64,000 bases of DNA. It comes from Candidatus Protochlamydia naegleriophila (GTDB lineage: Bacteria > Chlamydiota > Chlamydiia > Chlamydiales > Parachlamydiaceae). Made by a program: the position numbers and the translations under genes. Where the stretch lies: assembly GCF_001499655.1 (NCBI RefSeq), contig NZ_LN879502.1, forward strand, positions 1,240,001 to 1,304,000, read 5' to 3'. How positions within the stretch are numbered: the stretch's first letter is position 1; every line of letters starts with the position of its first letter. Positions 62,459 to 64,000 of this stretch are shown one piece after another. The notes below the pieces were generated by a model. That model was not told the origin of the DNA, ran no database searches, and saw only the letters and a list, made by a program, of their open reading frames with translations.

Positions 62459-62725
62459 ATGAATGTGAATTACAATGAGGCTCGTCCTTATGCACAAACT
62501 CAAGAGCAGCCTACGCAGGCTCAGATTCCAGAGAGAAATGCATTAATCAGACGAACGGCTGCGATAGCTGATTCGGCCATTTTTGGGGCAGTAGCTGGAG
62601 GGGTGGTGTATGCGGGGCTAAAACGCACATTAGCTAGTAGTCCGATTGTTTTAGTTGTGTCAGGGGTTGTAGGTTATTTTGTATACGATACTGTAAAGGG
62701 CTATCTTACTAATCGCGTACCTTGA
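62459..62725 (+). CDS. Small membrane protein with N-terminal polar region
   Basis: 88 residues. The N-terminus is Gln-rich (QTQEQPTQAQIPERN), followed by two Ala/Gly/Val-rich helices (about 34-52 and 60-79) with glycine spacing (GAVAGGVVYAG). It resembles its upstream neighbour in layout (Gln-rich start, hairpin) but not clearly in sequence. AAAAGGATATC precedes the ATG. No family recognised. Confidence 0.6.
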   Translation: MNVNYNEARPYAQTQEQPTQAQIPERNALIRRTAAIADSAIFGAVAGGVVYAGLKRTLASSPIVLVVSGVVGYFVYDTVKGYLTNRVP

Positions 62726-63023
62726 GGGCATAGGCTGAAAAATAGTTGGGCTTTGTCTATTCTTGGCTTATGGAAGTGAATAGCCTTTCCTCGTTTTTAT
62801 TAAGTTGCTTTCCTCTTCAAAAAGGATCGGTGTGATAAGCCGATTATTCGCCAAAACCGTTTTTGTTTCTAGAGCATAGACGGTTTTATAGACTCTAGGT
62901 GTGTGATACCCCGTATTGCCAATTAATTAAATTTTAAGATATTGTTTGTTATATCCTTAAGCGCATTTAAATGAGGTGCTTTGACCTTTTAAAAAGCATT
63001 GACAATCCCTATCTAGAGGAAAG

Positions 63024-63692
63024 ATGAAACAACTGCTTGGCTTTACTTTTTTTATGTTTTCTCTTTGTTTTTATTCTTTTGCTGATGTGAACCATTCGAA
63101 TAAACAAGATGAAAATGCTTATCGGCGATTTGTTGAGTTCATTAGCTATGAAGTGAGAGGGAATAAAACTTTAGCGCGCATACAGTTAAGTGACCAATCG
63201 ACTTGGAATTACATAGTTGATGCATTTAATGAGGCTCGTTTACTCAACATTGAACAGGACTTTTATCCAGGCAATGAAGTCTTTGCCATGGCGAAAGACC
63301 GCTCTGAAAAGTATGTTTTAGCTGTTCAGAACAAAAATGGGCTGAAAGTTGGCTATCAGGTTGGGTTGACTAAAGAAACCAAGCAAGGCCTCCCACGGCT
63401 GGCAAGAGTGGAGAAGTTGACCATGGTAGAAGGAGGATGGTTTACAAAAGCTGTCTACGGTTATCGCTTTTTTTTGACAGATGGTTCAGTCTGGTTTGCA
63501 GGTCCATCTGCTAAAGGAATATGGTCTATTGAGGAGTGGAAAGCTGGCGATTATATTTTAATTACACGCTCCATCTTTGATTACTGGAATCTTATCAATA
63601 CAGATGCTTCTTGTAACTCCATCTATAATGGGTTGGATTATCGCATCATATCATGGGTTGAACCAGCAGGGGCTCCTCATCACGAGCCGTAA
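63024..63692 (+). CDS. Exported protein of unknown function
   Basis: 222 residues. Signal peptide 1-21 (MKQLLGFTFFMFSLCFYSFA). The mature part is a mixed alpha/beta sequence with RIQLSDQSTWNYIVDAF and repeated FLTDGSVWFAG/DQSTW-like segments, Trp-rich, ending HHEP. I recognise no family. AGGAAAG lies before the ATG. Probably periplasmic. Confidence 0.7.
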   Translation: MKQLLGFTFFMFSLCFYSFADVNHSNKQDENAYRRFVEFISYEVRGNKTLARIQLSDQSTWNYIVDAFNEARLLNIEQDFYPGNEVFAMAKDRSEKYVLAVQNKNGLKVGYQVGLTKETKQGLPRLARVEKLTMVEGGWFTKAVYGYRFFLTDGSVWFAGPSAKGIWSIEEWKAGDYILITRSIFDYWNLINTDASCNSIYNGLDYRIISWVEPAGAPHHEP

Positions 63693-63861
63693 ACGAGCCA
63701 TCATCAATTTGGGAAGCTTGGGCAATATTGGCATTTGATTCAATGACTGTGGTGAGCTATTTTCGAATTCTTGCAATCTTTAAAAAATATTTGATTGATT
63801 CTTTTTATTCCTGAAGATATTTTGAGGATAAATTAAAGCAACGATTTTAAGAGATACGGCG

Positions 63862-64000
63862 ATGAGAGACAGCAGAAACATTCTTATTACCTCGGGGCGC
63901 TCGCCAGTTACTCTAGAGCTGGCTCGTCAGTTGCATCATGCCGGTCATAAAATTTATGTTGCAGATACACTGGCTTTGCATATCTGCCGCTTTTCTAATG
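63862..64000 (+). CDS. Start of an ATP-grasp-like protein (partial)
   Basis: The first 46 codons, ILITSGRSPVTLELARQLHHAGH, match the N-terminal Rossmann-like pre-ATP-grasp domain of carboxylate-amine ligase-like proteins (nucleotide or sugar-substrate pockets in such GR/SP-x-TLELAR motifs). The rest lies outside the window. The family is inferred from this short segment only. Confidence 0.5.
   Translation, partial: MRDSRNILITSGRSPVTLELARQLHHAGHKIYVADTLALHICRFSN

Overview
The window most likely comes from an amoeba-associated chlamydia of the Parachlamydiaceae, with a Protochlamydia-like relative the best guess. The 16S genes have chlamydial features, and the 16S-23S spacers carry tRNA-Ala(UGC) and tRNA-Ile(GAU). 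The gene content also fits: an F-box protein, many secreted or candidate effector proteins, a truncated haemoglobin and small lineage-specific membrane proteins. Base composition is moderate, clearly below 50% GC. The genus is an inference; no database was consulted.

Layout. 1-3.3 kb: the end of an unknown gene and treY (trehalose synthesis from glycogen). 3.5-6.5 kb (minus strand): three exported proteins, one Gly/Tyr/Asn/Gln-rich and two with C-terminal fasciclin (FAS1) domains. 6.8-12.4 kb: a complete rRNA operon (16S, tRNA-Ala, tRNA-Ile, 23S, 5S, terminator). 12.4-22.1 kb: an accessory island with two long helical proteins of unknown function, one of them preceded by a translationally coupled hydrophobic mini-ORF. 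It also holds an AbiE-like toxin-antitoxin pair, small ORFs, a GNAT acetyltransferase, the 3' half of a tRNA-Asn-like gene and a probable ADP-ribosyltransferase effector. 22.1-27.7 kb: a second, nearly identical rRNA operon in the same orientation, so the island sits between 5.6-kb direct repeats.

27.7-42.5 kb: mostly single genes. These are a C45-type Ntn-hydrolase, an FAD/NAD(P)-binding protein, an F-box effector candidate overlapping an unknown convergent gene, an ABC-F ATPase coupled to a BaiN/HI0933-type flavoprotein, a MATE exporter, a TMEM14-like protein, an exported GT-B glycosyltransferase, a group II truncated haemoglobin and an AEC transporter. 43-45.2 kb: a Cys-rich small protein, strongly structured intergenic DNA, a DUF4019-like exported protein and a decayed UmuC/DinB-type polymerase gene. 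45.2-53.8 kb: Tex, an MFS exporter, a DHFR/RibD-like reductase, DedA, a membrane-anchored effector candidate, ferritin and an outer-membrane beta-barrel candidate.

54.3-58.1 kb: the potABCD operon for polyamine uptake, ending in a strong terminator. 58.5-64 kb: a small protein built from a duplicated membrane segment, a protealysin-like M4 metalloprotease with a co-transcribed partner that carries a propeptide-like motif, an MsrB-MsrA fusion, two small membrane proteins, an exported protein, and the start of an ATP-grasp-like gene.

The most notable points are the accessory island between two direct rRNA operons, with its tRNA scar and ADP-ribosyltransferase; the AbiE-like pair with repeated GAACAG half-sites in its promoter; and the M4 protease with its possible propeptide-mimic partner.
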